DNA of 64,000 bases from Actinomycetes bacterium. GTDB taxonomy: Bacteria > Actinomycetota > Actinomycetes > Actinomycetales > Microbacteriaceae. The translations under genes and the position numbers were made by a program. The number at the start of each line of letters is the position of its first letter. Within the stretch, counting starts at the first letter, position 1. The DNA is taken from assembly GCA_023386365.1 (NCBI GenBank), contig JAEWJX010000041.1, forward strand, positions 1 to 64,000. Direction: 5' to 3'. Below are positions 46,957 to 56,240 of the stretch, piece after piece. The notes under the pieces were generated by a model that saw nothing but the letters and a program-made list of their open reading frames with translations, was not told where the DNA came from and did no database searches.

Positions 46957-48078
46957 GTGAGCGACATCGAGATCGGGCGGGCCAAGCGGGCAAAGCGGGC
47001 GTACGCCTTCGACGACATCGCGATCGTGCCGAGCCGACGCACGCGCGATCCGCAGGACGTGAGCGTCAGCTGGACGATCGACGCGTTCACCTTCGACATC
47101 CCGGTGATCGCAGCCCCCATGGATTCCGTCGTGAGCCCCGCCACGGCGATCGCGATCGGGCGTCTCGGCGGTCTCGGCGTGCTCGACCTCGAAGGCGTGT
47201 GGACCCGCTACGAGAATCCGCAGCCGGTGCTCGACGAGATCCGCGGGCTCGACGCCGCCACCGCCACCGCCCGCATGCAGCAGCTGTACGCGGAGCCGGT
47301 GAAGCCGGAGCTCATCAAGGAGCGCCTCGCCGAGATCCGCGCCGCGGGGGTGCCCGTCGCGGGCGCGCTCAGCCCGCAGCGCACGCAGGAGCACTACAAG
47401 GCCGTCGTCGACGCCGGTGTCGACCTCTTCGTGATCCGCGGCACCACGGTGAGCGCCGAGCACGTCAGCAAGGCGGTCGAACCCCTCAACCTCAAGAAGT
47501 TCATCTACGAGCTCGACGTGCCGGTGATCGTCGGCGGCGCCGCCACCTACACGGCGGCCCTGCACCTGATGCGCACGGGCGCGGCGGGTGTGCTCGTCGG
47601 CTTCGGCGGGGGAGCGGCCAGCACCACCCGCACCAGCCTCGGCATCCACGCTCCGATGGCCACCGCGGTGGCGGATGTCGCGGGCGCGCGCCGCGACTAC
47701 CTCGACGAGTCGGGCGGGCGCTACGTGCACGTGATCGCGGATGGCGGCCTCGGCACGAGCGGCGACATCGTGAAGGCGATCTCGATGGGTGCGGATGCGG
47801 TGATGCTCGGGTCGACGTTGGCCCGCGCCGAGGAGGCGCCCGGCGGCGGCTGGCACTGGGGTGCCGAAGCGCACCACCCGGAGCTGCCGCGCGGCAACCG
47901 CGTCGAGGTGGGCACGATCGCCCCGCTGGAGCGTGTGCTGTTCGGCCCGTCGGCGCACCCCGACGGCCAGGTGAACCTGATCGGTGCGCTGCGCCGTTCG
48001 ATGGCGACGACCGGCTACTCCGACCTGAAGGAGTTCCAGCGGGTCGAGGTCGTCGTGGCGCCGTACACGCGCAGCTGA
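46957..48078 (+). CDS. guaB3: GuaB3-family IMP dehydrogenase-related protein
   Basis: The 373-residue TIM-barrel protein resembles IMPDH (YAFDDIAIVPSRRTRDPQDV; IPVIAAPMDSVVSPATAIAI) but lacks CBS domains. At the loop where GuaB has GSICTTR this protein has AASTTRTSLG, so the catalytic Cys is Ser. This matches the actinobacterial GuaB3 group, whose activity is not settled. Position next to guaB is typical for the family. Confidence 0.88.
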   Translation: MSDIEIGRAKRAKRAYAFDDIAIVPSRRTRDPQDVSVSWTIDAFTFDIPVIAAPMDSVVSPATAIAIGRLGGLGVLDLEGVWTRYENPQPVLDEIRGLDAATATARMQQLYAEPVKPELIKERLAEIRAAGVPVAGALSPQRTQEHYKAVVDAGVDLFVIRGTTVSAEHVSKAVEPLNLKKFIYELDVPVIVGGAATYTAALHLMRTGAAGVLVGFGGGAASTTRTSLGIHAPMATAVADVAGARRDYLDESGGRYVHVIADGGLGTSGDIVKAISMGADAVMLGSTLARAEEAPGGGWHWGAEAHHPELPRGNRVEVGTIAPLERVLFGPSAHPDGQVNLIGALRRSMATTGYSDLKEFQRVEVVVAPYTRS

Positions 48079-48093
48079 CGCCACCTCTCGGGC

Positions 48094-48112
48094 CGCGGAT
48101 GCGGCATCCGCG
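48094..48112 (+). terminator. hairpin between guaB3 and glpD
   Basis: CGCGGAT (48094-48100) pairs with ATCCGCG (48106-48112); GC pairs can extend it inward. It again contains GGATGC/GCATCC. Confidence 0.45.
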
Positions 48113-48128
48113 TCACGTTTCGTCGCCG

Positions 48129-48146
48129 TGTGTGCACGTGCACACA
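48129..48146 (+). promoter_or_regulatory. 18-bp perfect palindrome, putative glpD operator
   Basis: TGTGTGCAC followed by GTGCACACA forms a perfect palindrome covering the -35 position of the glpD promoter. A repressor of the DeoR, LacI or GntR type could bind it; which one cannot be told. Confidence 0.6.
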
Positions 48147-48154
48147 TTCGGGCG

Positions 48155-48160
48155 TAGGCT
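48155..48160 (+). promoter_or_regulatory. -10 hexamer for a leaderless glpD transcript
   Basis: TAGGCT ends 6 nt before the glpD GTG at 48167. Confidence 0.5.
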
Positions 48161-48166
48161 GGTGTC

Positions 48167-49855
48167 GTGAACGGGCTTGGACCGGAAGGGCGTGCGGCGG
48201 CGATCGAATCGCTCCGCACGCGAGAACTCGATGTGCTGGTGATCGGCGGCGGCATCGTCGGCGCGGGGACGGCGCTGGATGCGGCGACGCGCGGACTCAG
48301 CACCGGCATCGTCGAGGCCCGCGACTGGGGCTCGGGCACGAGCAGTCGCAGCTCGAAACTGGTGCACGGCGGAATCCGCTACCTCGAGCAGCTCGACTTC
48401 CGTCTCGTGCGTGAGGCGCTCGGCGAGCGCGGCCTTCTGCTGCAGCGCATCGCGCCTCACCTGGTGAAGCCGGTCAAGTTCCTCTACCCGGTGCGCTTCC
48501 CGCTGTTCGAGCGCCTGTACATCGGCGCCGGCATGACCCTCTACGACCTCTTCTCCTGGACGGGCGGCCGCCCGCCCGGTGTTCCCCACCACCGCCACCT
48601 CTCGAAGCGGCAACTCTCGAAGGCGGCACCCGACCTGGCCCCGAACGCTTTCCGCGGGGGGCTCGTCTACTTCGACGCGCAGGTCGACGACGCGCGCTAC
48701 GTGGCATCGCTGGCGCGCACCGCCGCCGAGTACGGTGCGCACGCCGCCAGTCGCGTCAAGGTCGAGGGGCTGCTGCGCGAGGGCGCCCGAGTGGTTGGCG
48801 TGGAGGCGCTCGACCGCGAGACGGGCGAGCGGTTCGAGATCCGCGCCCGCCAGGTGGTCTCCGCGACCGGCGTGTGGACGGATGAGATCCAGGGCATGGC
48901 GGGCGTGCGTCCGTTCCGGGTGCGCGCGTCGAAGGGGGTGCACCTCGTGGTGCCGCGCGATCGCATCCGGGGCACCATCGGCCTGCTGCTGCGCACCGAG
49001 AAGAGCGTGCTGTTTCTGATCCCGTGGGGTCGGCACTGGCTGATCGGCACCACCGACACCGACTGGAATCTCGACCTCGCGCACCCGGCGGCGACGGCGG
49101 CCGACATCGACTACATCCTCGAGCACATCAACACGGTGCTCGCGACCCCACTCACCCGCGACGACGTCGAGGGGGTATTCGCCGGGCTCCGGCCCCTGCT
49201 CGCTGGTGAGAGCGACGAGACCAGCAAGCTGAGCCGCGAGCACATCGTCGCGACGCCGGTACCGGGGCTCGTGGTGGTGGCGGGCGGCAAGCTCACCACG
49301 TACCGGGTGATGGCGAAAGACACCGTGGATGCGGTTGCGCGTGGGCTCGAGCACCCGACCCCGGAGTCGGTCACCGAAGACATCGGCCTGTCCGGCGCGG
49401 AGGGCTACAGCGCGGCCTGGAACCGTCGAGGTCGCATCGCGCGGCGCTTCGACGTTCCCGTCGGTGCCGTCGGTCACCTGCTGAACCGCTACGGTGTGCA
49501 CGCCAAGGAGGTGCTCGAGCTCACCCGTGAGCGTCGCGAGCTCGCGGAGCTGCTGCCCGGCACGGAGGACTACCTGGCGGCCGAGGTCGTCTACGCGGTC
49601 ACGAGCGAGGGTGCGCTGCACCTCGACGACGTGCTCGCCCGCCGCACCCGCATGTCCATCGAGGCCTGGGACCGCGGTGTCTCCGCGGCTCCGGTCGCGG
49701 CGAAGCTCATGGGCGAGGTGCTCGGCTGGGATGCGGATCGCGTCGAGCATGAGGTGGAGCGTTACCTGGAGCGGGTGGAGGCAGAGCGCGCCAGCCAGCT
49801 CGAACCGGATGACGCCGCCGCCGACCGGGTGCGACTGGCGGCCCGCGAGGTCTGA
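48167..49855 (+). CDS. glpD: aerobic glycerol-3-phosphate dehydrogenase
   Basis: FAD enzyme that oxidises glycerol-3-phosphate to dihydroxyacetone phosphate at the membrane. The 562 residues have the FAD motif VLVIGGGIVGAGTALDAATR, SSKLVHGGIRYLEQLDFRLV and the substrate-site region PWGRHWLIGTTDTDW. The C-terminal DAO-C domain ends the protein. The GTG start and palindromic operator indicate separate control. The glycerophosphodiesterase gene at 57476 could supply its substrate. Confidence 0.94.
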   Translation: MNGLGPEGRAAAIESLRTRELDVLVIGGGIVGAGTALDAATRGLSTGIVEARDWGSGTSSRSSKLVHGGIRYLEQLDFRLVREALGERGLLLQRIAPHLVKPVKFLYPVRFPLFERLYIGAGMTLYDLFSWTGGRPPGVPHHRHLSKRQLSKAAPDLAPNAFRGGLVYFDAQVDDARYVASLARTAAEYGAHAASRVKVEGLLREGARVVGVEALDRETGERFEIRARQVVSATGVWTDEIQGMAGVRPFRVRASKGVHLVVPRDRIRGTIGLLLRTEKSVLFLIPWGRHWLIGTTDTDWNLDLAHPAATAADIDYILEHINTVLATPLTRDDVEGVFAGLRPLLAGESDETSKLSREHIVATPVPGLVVVAGGKLTTYRVMAKDTVDAVARGLEHPTPESVTEDIGLSGAEGYSAAWNRRGRIARRFDVPVGAVGHLLNRYGVHAKEVLELTRERRELAELLPGTEDYLAAEVVYAVTSEGALHLDDVLARRTRMSIEAWDRGVSAAPVAAKLMGEVLGWDADRVEHEVERYLERVEAERASQLEPDDAAADRVRLAAREV

Positions 49856-49968
49856 TCGGGGCGCACAGGGGGCACAGAGACGGGTGCTCTGCTCCTCCTC
49901 ATGTGTCGCCGCAGCGCCCGTCCCCAGGTGCAGCGGCCGTGGGCCCAGCCGGGGCGGATTCGCCCGGA

Positions 49969-49974
49969 TAGGGT
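49969..49974 (+). promoter_or_regulatory. possible -10 upstream of the antiporter pair
   Basis: TAGGGT lies 31 nt before the ATG at 50006, which has a GAGGAG Shine-Dalgarno. No -35 stands out. Confidence 0.35.
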
Positions 49975-50005
49975 GGAAGTATCCCGAACCGTGTGAGGAG
50001 CAGCC

Positions 50006-50530
50006 ATGGTCGACGTCCGACGGGTCAAACTCCCCGGGGTGGGGGTGTTGCACACCTTCGTCACCGATGACGGCGGCAAGGTGGGCGTGATCACCCACCG
50101 CTCCGGTGCATCCGACCTCATCTCGTTCGCCGACGCGGAAGACGGCGACGGCCGCAAGGTGTCGCTGCGCCTCGACGAAGACGAGGCGCGCACGCTGGCC
50201 GAGCTGCTCGGCGGCACGCAGATCACGGAGTCGCTCTCCGGACTCGACCAGATCCCGGGGCTGTCGATCGACTGGTTCCCGGTCGACTACGACCACCACA
50301 TCGCCGGGCAGCCGCTCGGCTCGATGACCGAGCGCGGGCTGCCGGGGGTGACCGTCGTGGCCGTCGTGCGCGGCGACTCCGCCAACCCGGGCCCCGACGG
50401 CGACTTCCGGGTGTTCCCCGGCGACACCCTCGTGGTGGCGGGTGCGCCCGAGAAGGTCGCGAAAGCTTTCCAGTTCTACCGCACGGGCGAGTTCAAGGCG
50501 CGCTCGAGCGACGCTCCGCCCGGGGGCTGA
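50006..50530 (+). CDS. TrkA-C domain regulatory subunit of a cation:proton antiporter
   Basis: The 174-residue soluble protein has an N-terminal domain (VGVITHRSGASDLISFADAE) and a C-terminal TrkA-C domain (GVTVVAVVRGDSA, FPGDTLVVAGAPEKVAKAF), the layout of KhtT-type subunits. It lies 3 bp before a CPA2 antiporter gene, so it very likely gates that protein in response to a ligand or pH. Confidence 0.87.
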   Translation: MVDVRRVKLPGVGVLHTFVTDDGGKVGVITHRSGASDLISFADAEDGDGRKVSLRLDEDEARTLAELLGGTQITESLSGLDQIPGLSIDWFPVDYDHHIAGQPLGSMTERGLPGVTVVAVVRGDSANPGPDGDFRVFPGDTLVVAGAPEKVAKAFQFYRTGEFKARSSDAPPGG

Positions 50531-50533
50531 CGC

Positions 50534-51964
50534 ATGCACCTCGGTGAAGAACTCCTCGTCCTCGGAATCCTGTTCCTCATCGCGTACGCGCTGGGCCGGG
50601 TGGGCAAGCTCATCGGCCTGCCATCGATCCCGATCTACATGCTGGTGGGGCTGCTGGCGAGCCCGCATTTCCACCTGTTCCCGATCGAGTTCGACTCGGA
50701 GTACGTCGAACTGATCGCGATCTTCGGCCTGATCTTCCTGCTCTTCAACCTGGGGCTGGAGTTCGATCAGGACGAGTTCTTCAGCAACGCCGGCAAGCTG
50801 CTCATCTCGGGCGGCAGCTACATCATCGTGAACATGGGCATCGGGTTCGCCTTCGGCTTCATGGTCGGATGGGGCACCCGCGAGGCGCTCGTGATCGCCG
50901 GCATGACGGCCACCAGTTCGAGCGCCATCGTCACGAAGCTGCTCATCGAGTTGCGGCGACTCGCCAACCCCGAGACGCCGATGATCCTCGGCGTCACGGT
51001 GGTGGAGGACATCTTCATCGCCGTCTACCTGGCGATCGTGTCGGTCGTGATCTCGGGCGAGACCGACTTCTGGGCGGTCGTGCTGAAACTGGTGGTGGCG
51101 TTCGCGTTCCTGGTGGTGATGTTCGCCGTCGCCCGCTGGGGCGGGCGGGTGGTGTCGCGCCTCATCCAGACGAAGGACGACGAGCTCTTCACGATCCTGA
51201 TCTTCGGCCTCGCGGTCGCATTCGGTGGCATCGGCGAGCTGCTCGGGGTGACGGATGCGATCGGGGCGTTCCTGATCGGCCTGGCGCTGGGAGCCACCCG
51301 CTACCGCGGGCGCATTGAGGCGTTCGCCACACCGCTGCGTGACGTCTTCGGGGCGTTCTTCTTCCTCAGCTTCGGTCTCGCCCTCGACCCGTCGACCTTC
51401 GGCGAGGTGCTGGTTCCCGTCGCGGTGGCGATCGTGATGACGATCATCCTGAACATCGCGGCGGGCCAGTTCGTGGCCTGGCTGAACGGCTTCGGGCCGC
51501 AGGCGGGTCTCAACACGGCAGTGATCCTCGTGAATCGCGGCGAGTTCGCCCTCATCCTGGCGACCCTCGCGACCGCGGGCGGGCTCGATCCCCGCCTCAC
51601 CCCGTTTGCCGGCCTCTACGTGCTGGTGATGGCGATCATCGGGCCGCTGCTGGCCGTCAACTCGGAGCGCATCGGCGCACTGTTCCGCCGGCGCAAGCCG
51701 GAGGTGCGCCACGAACTCGACGTGGAACGCGACCGGGAGCTGGCGCTCGCCGAAGCGATCATGGCGGGCGAGGTGACCGACGAGGTCGCCACCCCGCCCG
51801 CGGCGCCCGTCGTCGACGCCGACGCGGTGCTCGAAGACACGGCACCGGATGTCGACTCCGCTCTCGAACGCGAGGCGCGCCTCGCCGAACAGGCCCGCAG
51901 CCAGTCCGACCGCCTCACCGAAGACGACGTCCGCCGGGTGCGCGAAGTCGACCCGGAGTACTGA
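50534..51964 (+). CDS. CPA2-family monovalent cation:proton antiporter
   Basis: The 476-residue membrane protein has about 12 helices, starts LGEELLVLGILFLIAYALG and contains GLIFLLFNLGLEFDQDEF, MTATSSSAIVTKLL and GAFLIGLALGATRY, all seen in KefB/KhtU-type exchangers. The C-terminal 90 residues are charged and cytoplasmic, without an obvious TrkA-N domain. With the upstream TrkA-C protein it forms a KhtTU-like two-part system, probably for K+ efflux. Confidence 0.88.
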   Translation: MHLGEELLVLGILFLIAYALGRVGKLIGLPSIPIYMLVGLLASPHFHLFPIEFDSEYVELIAIFGLIFLLFNLGLEFDQDEFFSNAGKLLISGGSYIIVNMGIGFAFGFMVGWGTREALVIAGMTATSSSAIVTKLLIELRRLANPETPMILGVTVVEDIFIAVYLAIVSVVISGETDFWAVVLKLVVAFAFLVVMFAVARWGGRVVSRLIQTKDDELFTILIFGLAVAFGGIGELLGVTDAIGAFLIGLALGATRYRGRIEAFATPLRDVFGAFFFLSFGLALDPSTFGEVLVPVAVAIVMTIILNIAAGQFVAWLNGFGPQAGLNTAVILVNRGEFALILATLATAGGLDPRLTPFAGLYVLVMAIIGPLLAVNSERIGALFRRRKPEVRHELDVERDRELALAEAIMAGEVTDEVATPPAAPVVDADAVLEDTAPDVDSALEREARLAEQARSQSDRLTEDDVRRVREVDPEY

Positions 51965-51965
51965 C

Positions 51966-52787
51966 ATGACCGACGCATCCGAACCCGGCGCGGACGAGCG
52001 CCCGCGCCCGCCGCGCCCCACCGCCGCACAGTTCTTCACCGTGGCGCGTCGCCCGCGCTGGATCGGCGCCCTGGTGCTCGCGCTCGCGGTGGCCGCCGCC
52101 TTCGCGGCGCTCGGACAGTGGCAGCTGGAGCGCAGCATCCAGAACACCACCATCGAAGAGCCCGAGACCGAGACGCCCGTGCCGCTGTCGACCGTCGCCG
52201 AACCGCAGAAGCCGATGACGGATCCGTCGATCGGACAACAGGTGACGGCATCCGGCACCGTTGTGCCGGGCGACTTCAGCGTGCTCACCGGGCGCGACAA
52301 CGACGGCGTCGACGGCGCATGGCTGGTGGCGCATGTCGTCACCGACGAGGGCGTCTCGCTCGCTGTGGGCCTCGGCTGGGCGCCGGATGCGGATGCTGCG
52401 GCCGCCGCCGAAGCCGACGTGCCGCTCGACGGTCCGCTCGCGGTCGCCGGACGCTACCTGCCGACGGAATCCCCCGAGGTGAACGACGTCGAGAACGGGG
52501 AGCGGCGGGCCCTCTCGATCGGCGAGCTCATCAACGTGTGGGCAGAACCCGGCCCCGTCTACGCGGGGTATGTGGTGCTCGAGCAGCCCACCCCCGGCCT
52601 CGACGCCATCCACCAGCCGCCGCCGTTCCGTGACGTGAGCCTCAACTGGCTGAACCTGTTCTACGCCGCCGAATGGGTGATCTTCGCCGGCTTCGCCGTG
52701 TACCTCTGGTACCGCGTGGTGCGCGACGTCTGGGAGCGCGAGCAGGAGGAGGCCGACGCGGCAGCCGCCGCCTCCGCGGCGCCTTAA
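51966..52787 (+). CDS. SURF1-family protein
   Basis: SURF1 assists cytochrome c oxidase assembly. The ATG at 51966 begins the 273-residue protein; upstream in-frame codons lie in the antiporter gene. It has a membrane helix at about 33-53 (WIGALVLALAVAAAFAALGQ), the WQLER motif, an extracytoplasmic domain with VTASGTVVPGDF and GAWLVAHVVT, and a second helix near 230-255. Two helices flanking an outer domain are diagnostic. Confidence 0.88.
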   Translation: MTDASEPGADERPRPPRPTAAQFFTVARRPRWIGALVLALAVAAAFAALGQWQLERSIQNTTIEEPETETPVPLSTVAEPQKPMTDPSIGQQVTASGTVVPGDFSVLTGRDNDGVDGAWLVAHVVTDEGVSLAVGLGWAPDADAAAAAEADVPLDGPLAVAGRYLPTESPEVNDVENGERRALSIGELINVWAEPGPVYAGYVVLEQPTPGLDAIHQPPPFRDVSLNWLNLFYAAEWVIFAGFAVYLWYRVVRDVWEREQEEADAAAAASAAP

Positions 52788-52790
52788 GCT
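52785..52790 (+). promoter_or_regulatory. -10 hexamer for a leaderless DUF3817-guaA transcript
   Basis: TAAGCT overlaps the end of the SURF1 gene (its TAA is part of the hexamer) and ends 6 nt before the ATG at 52797. Confidence 0.45.
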
Positions 52791-52796
52791 AGACGC

Positions 52797-53258
52797 ATGC
52801 CCTCAGGACCCCGCCCCTCCGACGTGCCCCGACTCCGGTTGGCGCTCAAGGTCTACCGGGTCTCGGCGGCGATCACCGGTACCTTCCTGCTGCTGCTCGT
52901 CGTCATGATGGTGATGCGCTACATCTACCACGTCGACATCGCCTTCTCGACGGCGTACGGCATCCAGTTGGTGCCGAAGGAGCTCATCGAAGAGCAGGGC
53001 CTCATCAACCTGTCGTTCGTGATCCTCGCCGTGCACGGCTGGCTGTACGTCCTCTACCTGGCGTGCGACTTCATCATGTGGCGTCTCGCGCGCTACAGCT
53101 TCGGGCGGTTCCTGTTCATCGCGCTCGGCGGCATCATCCCGTTCCTGTCGTACTACTTCGAGTTCCAGGTGCCGCGCTACATCAACGAGCGCATCGCGAA
53201 CACCGCCGGCACCCAGCCCACGGATGCGGCAGAGGCCGCCAAGGAGGTGCGCGCGTGA
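52797..53258 (+). CDS. DUF3817-family integral membrane protein
   Basis: The 153-residue protein has three or four membrane segments ([60 protein letters not shown]), matching DUF3817, whose function is unknown. It directly precedes guaA with a 4-bp overlap (GTGA), an arrangement common in actinobacteria. Confidence 0.85.
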   Translation: MPSGPRPSDVPRLRLALKVYRVSAAITGTFLLLLVVMMVMRYIYHVDIAFSTAYGIQLVPKELIEEQGLINLSFVILAVHGWLYVLYLACDFIMWRLARYSFGRFLFIALGGIIPFLSYYFEFQVPRYINERIANTAGTQPTDAAEAAKEVRA

Positions 53259-54838
53259 GCGAGCAGACCGCGCAGCGTCCCGTTCTCGTCGTCGACTTCG
53301 GCGCCCAGTACGCGCAGCTGATCGCGCGGCGCGTGCGCGAGGCCGGCGTGTACAGCGAGATCGTGCCCCACACCATCTCGGCAGCCGACCTCGCGGAGAA
53401 GAACCCGGTCGGGATCGTGCTCTCCGGCGGACCCTCGAGCGTCTACGAGGAGGGCTCGCCCGACCTCGACGAGGGCATCCTCGAACTCGGCGTCCCGACG
53501 CTGGGCATCTGCTACGGCTTCCAGGTGATGGCGCGCCAGCTCGGTGGCGAGGTCGCCAAGACGGGTGCGCGCGAGTACGGCTCCACCGAGGTGCGGCTCG
53601 TCGGCGGCACCGACGGCGGCACGCTGCTCGCCGAGCAGCCCATCGAGCAGACCGCGTGGATGAGTCACGGCGACTCCGTCGTGAAGGCCCCCGACGGGTT
53701 CGACGTGCTCGCTGCATCCGACTCGACCCCGGTGGCCGCGTTCGCGAACGACGAGCGCAAGCTGTACGGCGTGCAGTGGCACCCCGAGGTGAAGCACTCC
53801 GAGTTCGGCCAGCGCGTGCTGGAGAACTTCCTGCACCGTGCCGCGGGCATCCCCGCCGACTGGAACTCGGGCAACGTCATCGCCGAGCAGGTGGAGCGCA
53901 TCCGCGCCCAGGTGGGAACCGGCCGCGTGCTGTGCGCCCTCTCGGGCGGTGTCGACTCGGCGGTCGCCGCGGCCCTCGTGCACAAGGCGGTCGGCGACCA
54001 GCTGGTGTGCGTGTTCGTCGACCACGGTCTGCTGCGGGCGGGCGAGCGCGAGCAGGTCGAGACCGACTATGTGAGCGCCATCGGCGTGCGCCTGGTGACG
54101 GTCGACGCACGCGAGCGCTTCCTCACCGCGCTGGCCGGCGTCACCGACCCCGAAGAGAAGCGCAAGATCATCGGGCGCGAGTTCATCCGCACCTTCGAGC
54201 AGGCGCAGGCCGACCTGATCGCCGAGTCCGCCGCCGACGGAGACCCGATCCGCTTCCTCGTGCAGGGCACCCTCTACCCGGATGTGGTCGAGTCCGGTGG
54301 CGGCACCGGCACCGCCAACATCAAGAGCCACCACAACGTGGGCGGGCTCCCCGAAGATCTGCAGTTCGAGCTGGTGGAGCCGCTGCGCACCCTCTTCAAG
54401 GACGAGGTGCGCGCCATCGGCCGCGAGCTCGGCATCCCCGAGGTGATCGTCGGCCGCCACCCGTTCCCGGGCCCCGGGCTCGGCATCCGCATCGTGGGCG
54501 AGGTCACCGAAGAGCGCCTCGAGACGCTGCGCGCCGCCGACCTGATCGTGCGCACCGAGCTCACCGCCGCCGGTCTCGACGGCGAGATCTGGCAGTGCCC
54601 GGTCGTGCTGCTGGCGGATGTGCGCTCGGTGGGTGTGCAGGGCGACGGGCGCACCTACGGCCACCCGATCGTGCTGCGTCCCGTGTCGTCCGAGGACGCG
54701 ATGACCGCCGACTGGACGCGCCTGCCGTACGAGTGGCTGGCCCGCGTCTCCAACCGCATCACGAACGAGGTCGCCGGCGTCAACCGGGTCGTGCTCGACG
54801 TCACGTCGAAGCCGCCGGGGACCATCGAGTGGGAGTAG
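53255..54838 (+). CDS. guaA: GMP synthase (glutamine-hydrolysing)
   Basis: Aminates XMP to GMP, completing the pathway begun by guaB. The GTG at 53255 overlaps the preceding stop and gives 527 residues. The class I glutaminase has the nucleophile in [11 protein letters not shown] and the His in [10 protein letters not shown]; the ATP-pyrophosphatase has [15 protein letters not shown]; the end [18 protein letters not shown] is family-specific. A hairpin follows. Confidence 0.97.
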   Translation: MSEQTAQRPVLVVDFGAQYAQLIARRVREAGVYSEIVPHTISAADLAEKNPVGIVLSGGPSSVYEEGSPDLDEGILELGVPTLGICYGFQVMARQLGGEVAKTGAREYGSTEVRLVGGTDGGTLLAEQPIEQTAWMSHGDSVVKAPDGFDVLAASDSTPVAAFANDERKLYGVQWHPEVKHSEFGQRVLENFLHRAAGIPADWNSGNVIAEQVERIRAQVGTGRVLCALSGGVDSAVAAALVHKAVGDQLVCVFVDHGLLRAGEREQVETDYVSAIGVRLVTVDARERFLTALAGVTDPEEKRKIIGREFIRTFEQAQADLIAESAADGDPIRFLVQGTLYPDVVESGGGTGTANIKSHHNVGGLPEDLQFELVEPLRTLFKDEVRAIGRELGIPEVIVGRHPFPGPGLGIRIVGEVTEERLETLRAADLIVRTELTAAGLDGEIWQCPVVLLADVRSVGVQGDGRTYGHPIVLRPVSSEDAMTADWTRLPYEWLARVSNRITNEVAGVNRVVLDVTSKPPGTIEWE

Positions 54839-54848
54839 TCCCCGCGTT

Positions 54849-54868
54849 CCTCCGCCGTTCGGCGGAGG
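54849..54868 (+). terminator. terminator-like hairpin after guaA
   Basis: A 9-bp stem (54849-54857 with 54860-54868) follows the guaA stop by 10 nt. No T-tract is present. Confidence 0.5.
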
Positions 54869-54901
54869 CGGGCCGTCGGTGGCGGATGTCACACTGAGTC
54901 A

Positions 54902-56179
54902 ATGACCACCGCCGGGGAGAAGACCGTTCAGCGCGCCTGGAAGCGCGACATCTCGATCTTCCTCAGCGGTCAGACGATCTCGATGTTCGGGTCGATGCTC
55001 GTGCAGTACGCGATCATGTGGCATCTCACGCTCGAGACGAAGTCGGGTGTCGTGCTGATGGCGTCGGCCGTGTTCGGCATGCTGCCGCAGGCGATCGTGT
55101 CGATCTTTGGCGGGGTGTGGGCCGACCGGCTTAACCGCAAGTGGCTGATCATCCTGGCCGACGGGTCGATCGCCGTCACCACGCTCGCGCTCGCGATCTT
55201 CATGATGAGCGGGTACCAGGAGCTGTGGCTCATCTACCTGACGCTCGCGATCCGCTCCACCGGCGCCGGCATCCAGCAACCCGCTGTCGCGGCACTCATC
55301 CCGCAGCTGGTACCCACCGAGCATCTGCTGCGGGTGAACGGTGTCTTCCAGTCGATCTCGTCGGCGATGATGCTCATCGCGCCGGCCGCCGCCGCGGGCA
55401 TCTATGCGTCGATGTCGATCGTGGCGATCTTCTGGGTGGATGTGGTCACCGCGATCATCGGCATCGCCCTGCTGCTGCTGATCGCCGTGCCGACGGTGCG
55501 CACGGTGGTCGACACCGGGTACTTCACCGACCTCGCGAAGGGTGTGCGCTACACCTTCACGCACGCGTTCGTGCGCTGGCTGCTGGTGCTGTTCGGCATC
55601 GTGTTCGTGCTCACCGTGGCGCCCTCCATGCTCACGCCGCTGATGGTGGTGCGCGAGTTCGGCGACGAGGTGTGGAAGCTCACCGTCAACGAGCTCGCCT
55701 TCAGCATCGGCATGCTCGGCGGCGGGGTGCTCATCGCCGTGTGGGGTGGTCTCAAGAACAAGGTCGTGATGATCCTGGCCGCGTCGGTGCTGTTCGGTGT
55801 GCTGACGCTCGCCCTCGGCCTCTCCAGCAACATGTGGGTGTTCTTCGCGTTCATGCTGCTCGTCGGGCTGGCTGTGCCGTTCTTCTCCACCCCGTCGACC
55901 ACGCTGCTGCAGGAACGGGTCGAGCCCGAGTTCCAGGGGCGCGTGTTCGGGTTCGTCGGCGTCGTCATGGCCACCGCCATGCCGATCGGCATGCTCGTCT
56001 TCGGACCGCTCGCCGATGTGGTGCCCGTGCAGTGGGTGCTGATCGGGGCCGGCGTGCTCACTTTCGTCGTCGTCGCGATCGCCGCGCTCATCCCCGCCGG
56101 ACGACGCGCGATCGCCATCGGAGCAGAACCGACCCCCGCCGTGCCACACGCCCCCGAAGGCGAGCCGGAGACCGTCTGA
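54902..56179 (+). CDS. MFS transporter, DHA3 (macrolide efflux-like) family
   Basis: The 425-residue protein has twelve predicted helices and the MefA-like opening RDISIFLSGQTISMFGSMLV, the motif GGVWADRLNRKWLIILADG between helices 2 and 3 and a hydrophobic second half (FQGRVFGFVGVVMATAMPIG). This family exports macrolides or other hydrophobic compounds, but the substrate is not predictable. CACACT 6 nt before the ATG may be a weak -10 of a leaderless mRNA. Confidence 0.85.
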   Translation: MTTAGEKTVQRAWKRDISIFLSGQTISMFGSMLVQYAIMWHLTLETKSGVVLMASAVFGMLPQAIVSIFGGVWADRLNRKWLIILADGSIAVTTLALAIFMMSGYQELWLIYLTLAIRSTGAGIQQPAVAALIPQLVPTEHLLRVNGVFQSISSAMMLIAPAAAAGIYASMSIVAIFWVDVVTAIIGIALLLLIAVPTVRTVVDTGYFTDLAKGVRYTFTHAFVRWLLVLFGIVFVLTVAPSMLTPLMVVREFGDEVWKLTVNELAFSIGMLGGGVLIAVWGGLKNKVVMILAASVLFGVLTLALGLSSNMWVFFAFMLLVGLAVPFFSTPSTTLLQERVEPEFQGRVFGFVGVVMATAMPIGMLVFGPLADVVPVQWVLIGAGVLTFVVVAIAALIPAGRRAIAIGAEPTPAVPHAPEGEPETV

Positions 56180-56240
56180 CAGATCGGGGCCCCGTTCAGG
56201 GGACTCCCGTGGCGGCGGAGCGACTCATACGCTTCCAGGC

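Noticed and set aside
48113..52342. 1409-codon open frame on the minus strand
   Set aside because: It is antisense to glpD, the TrkA-C protein, the antiporter and SURF1, all with clear family motifs. Its translation is repetitive and charged with no domain; long antisense frames are expected at this GC content.
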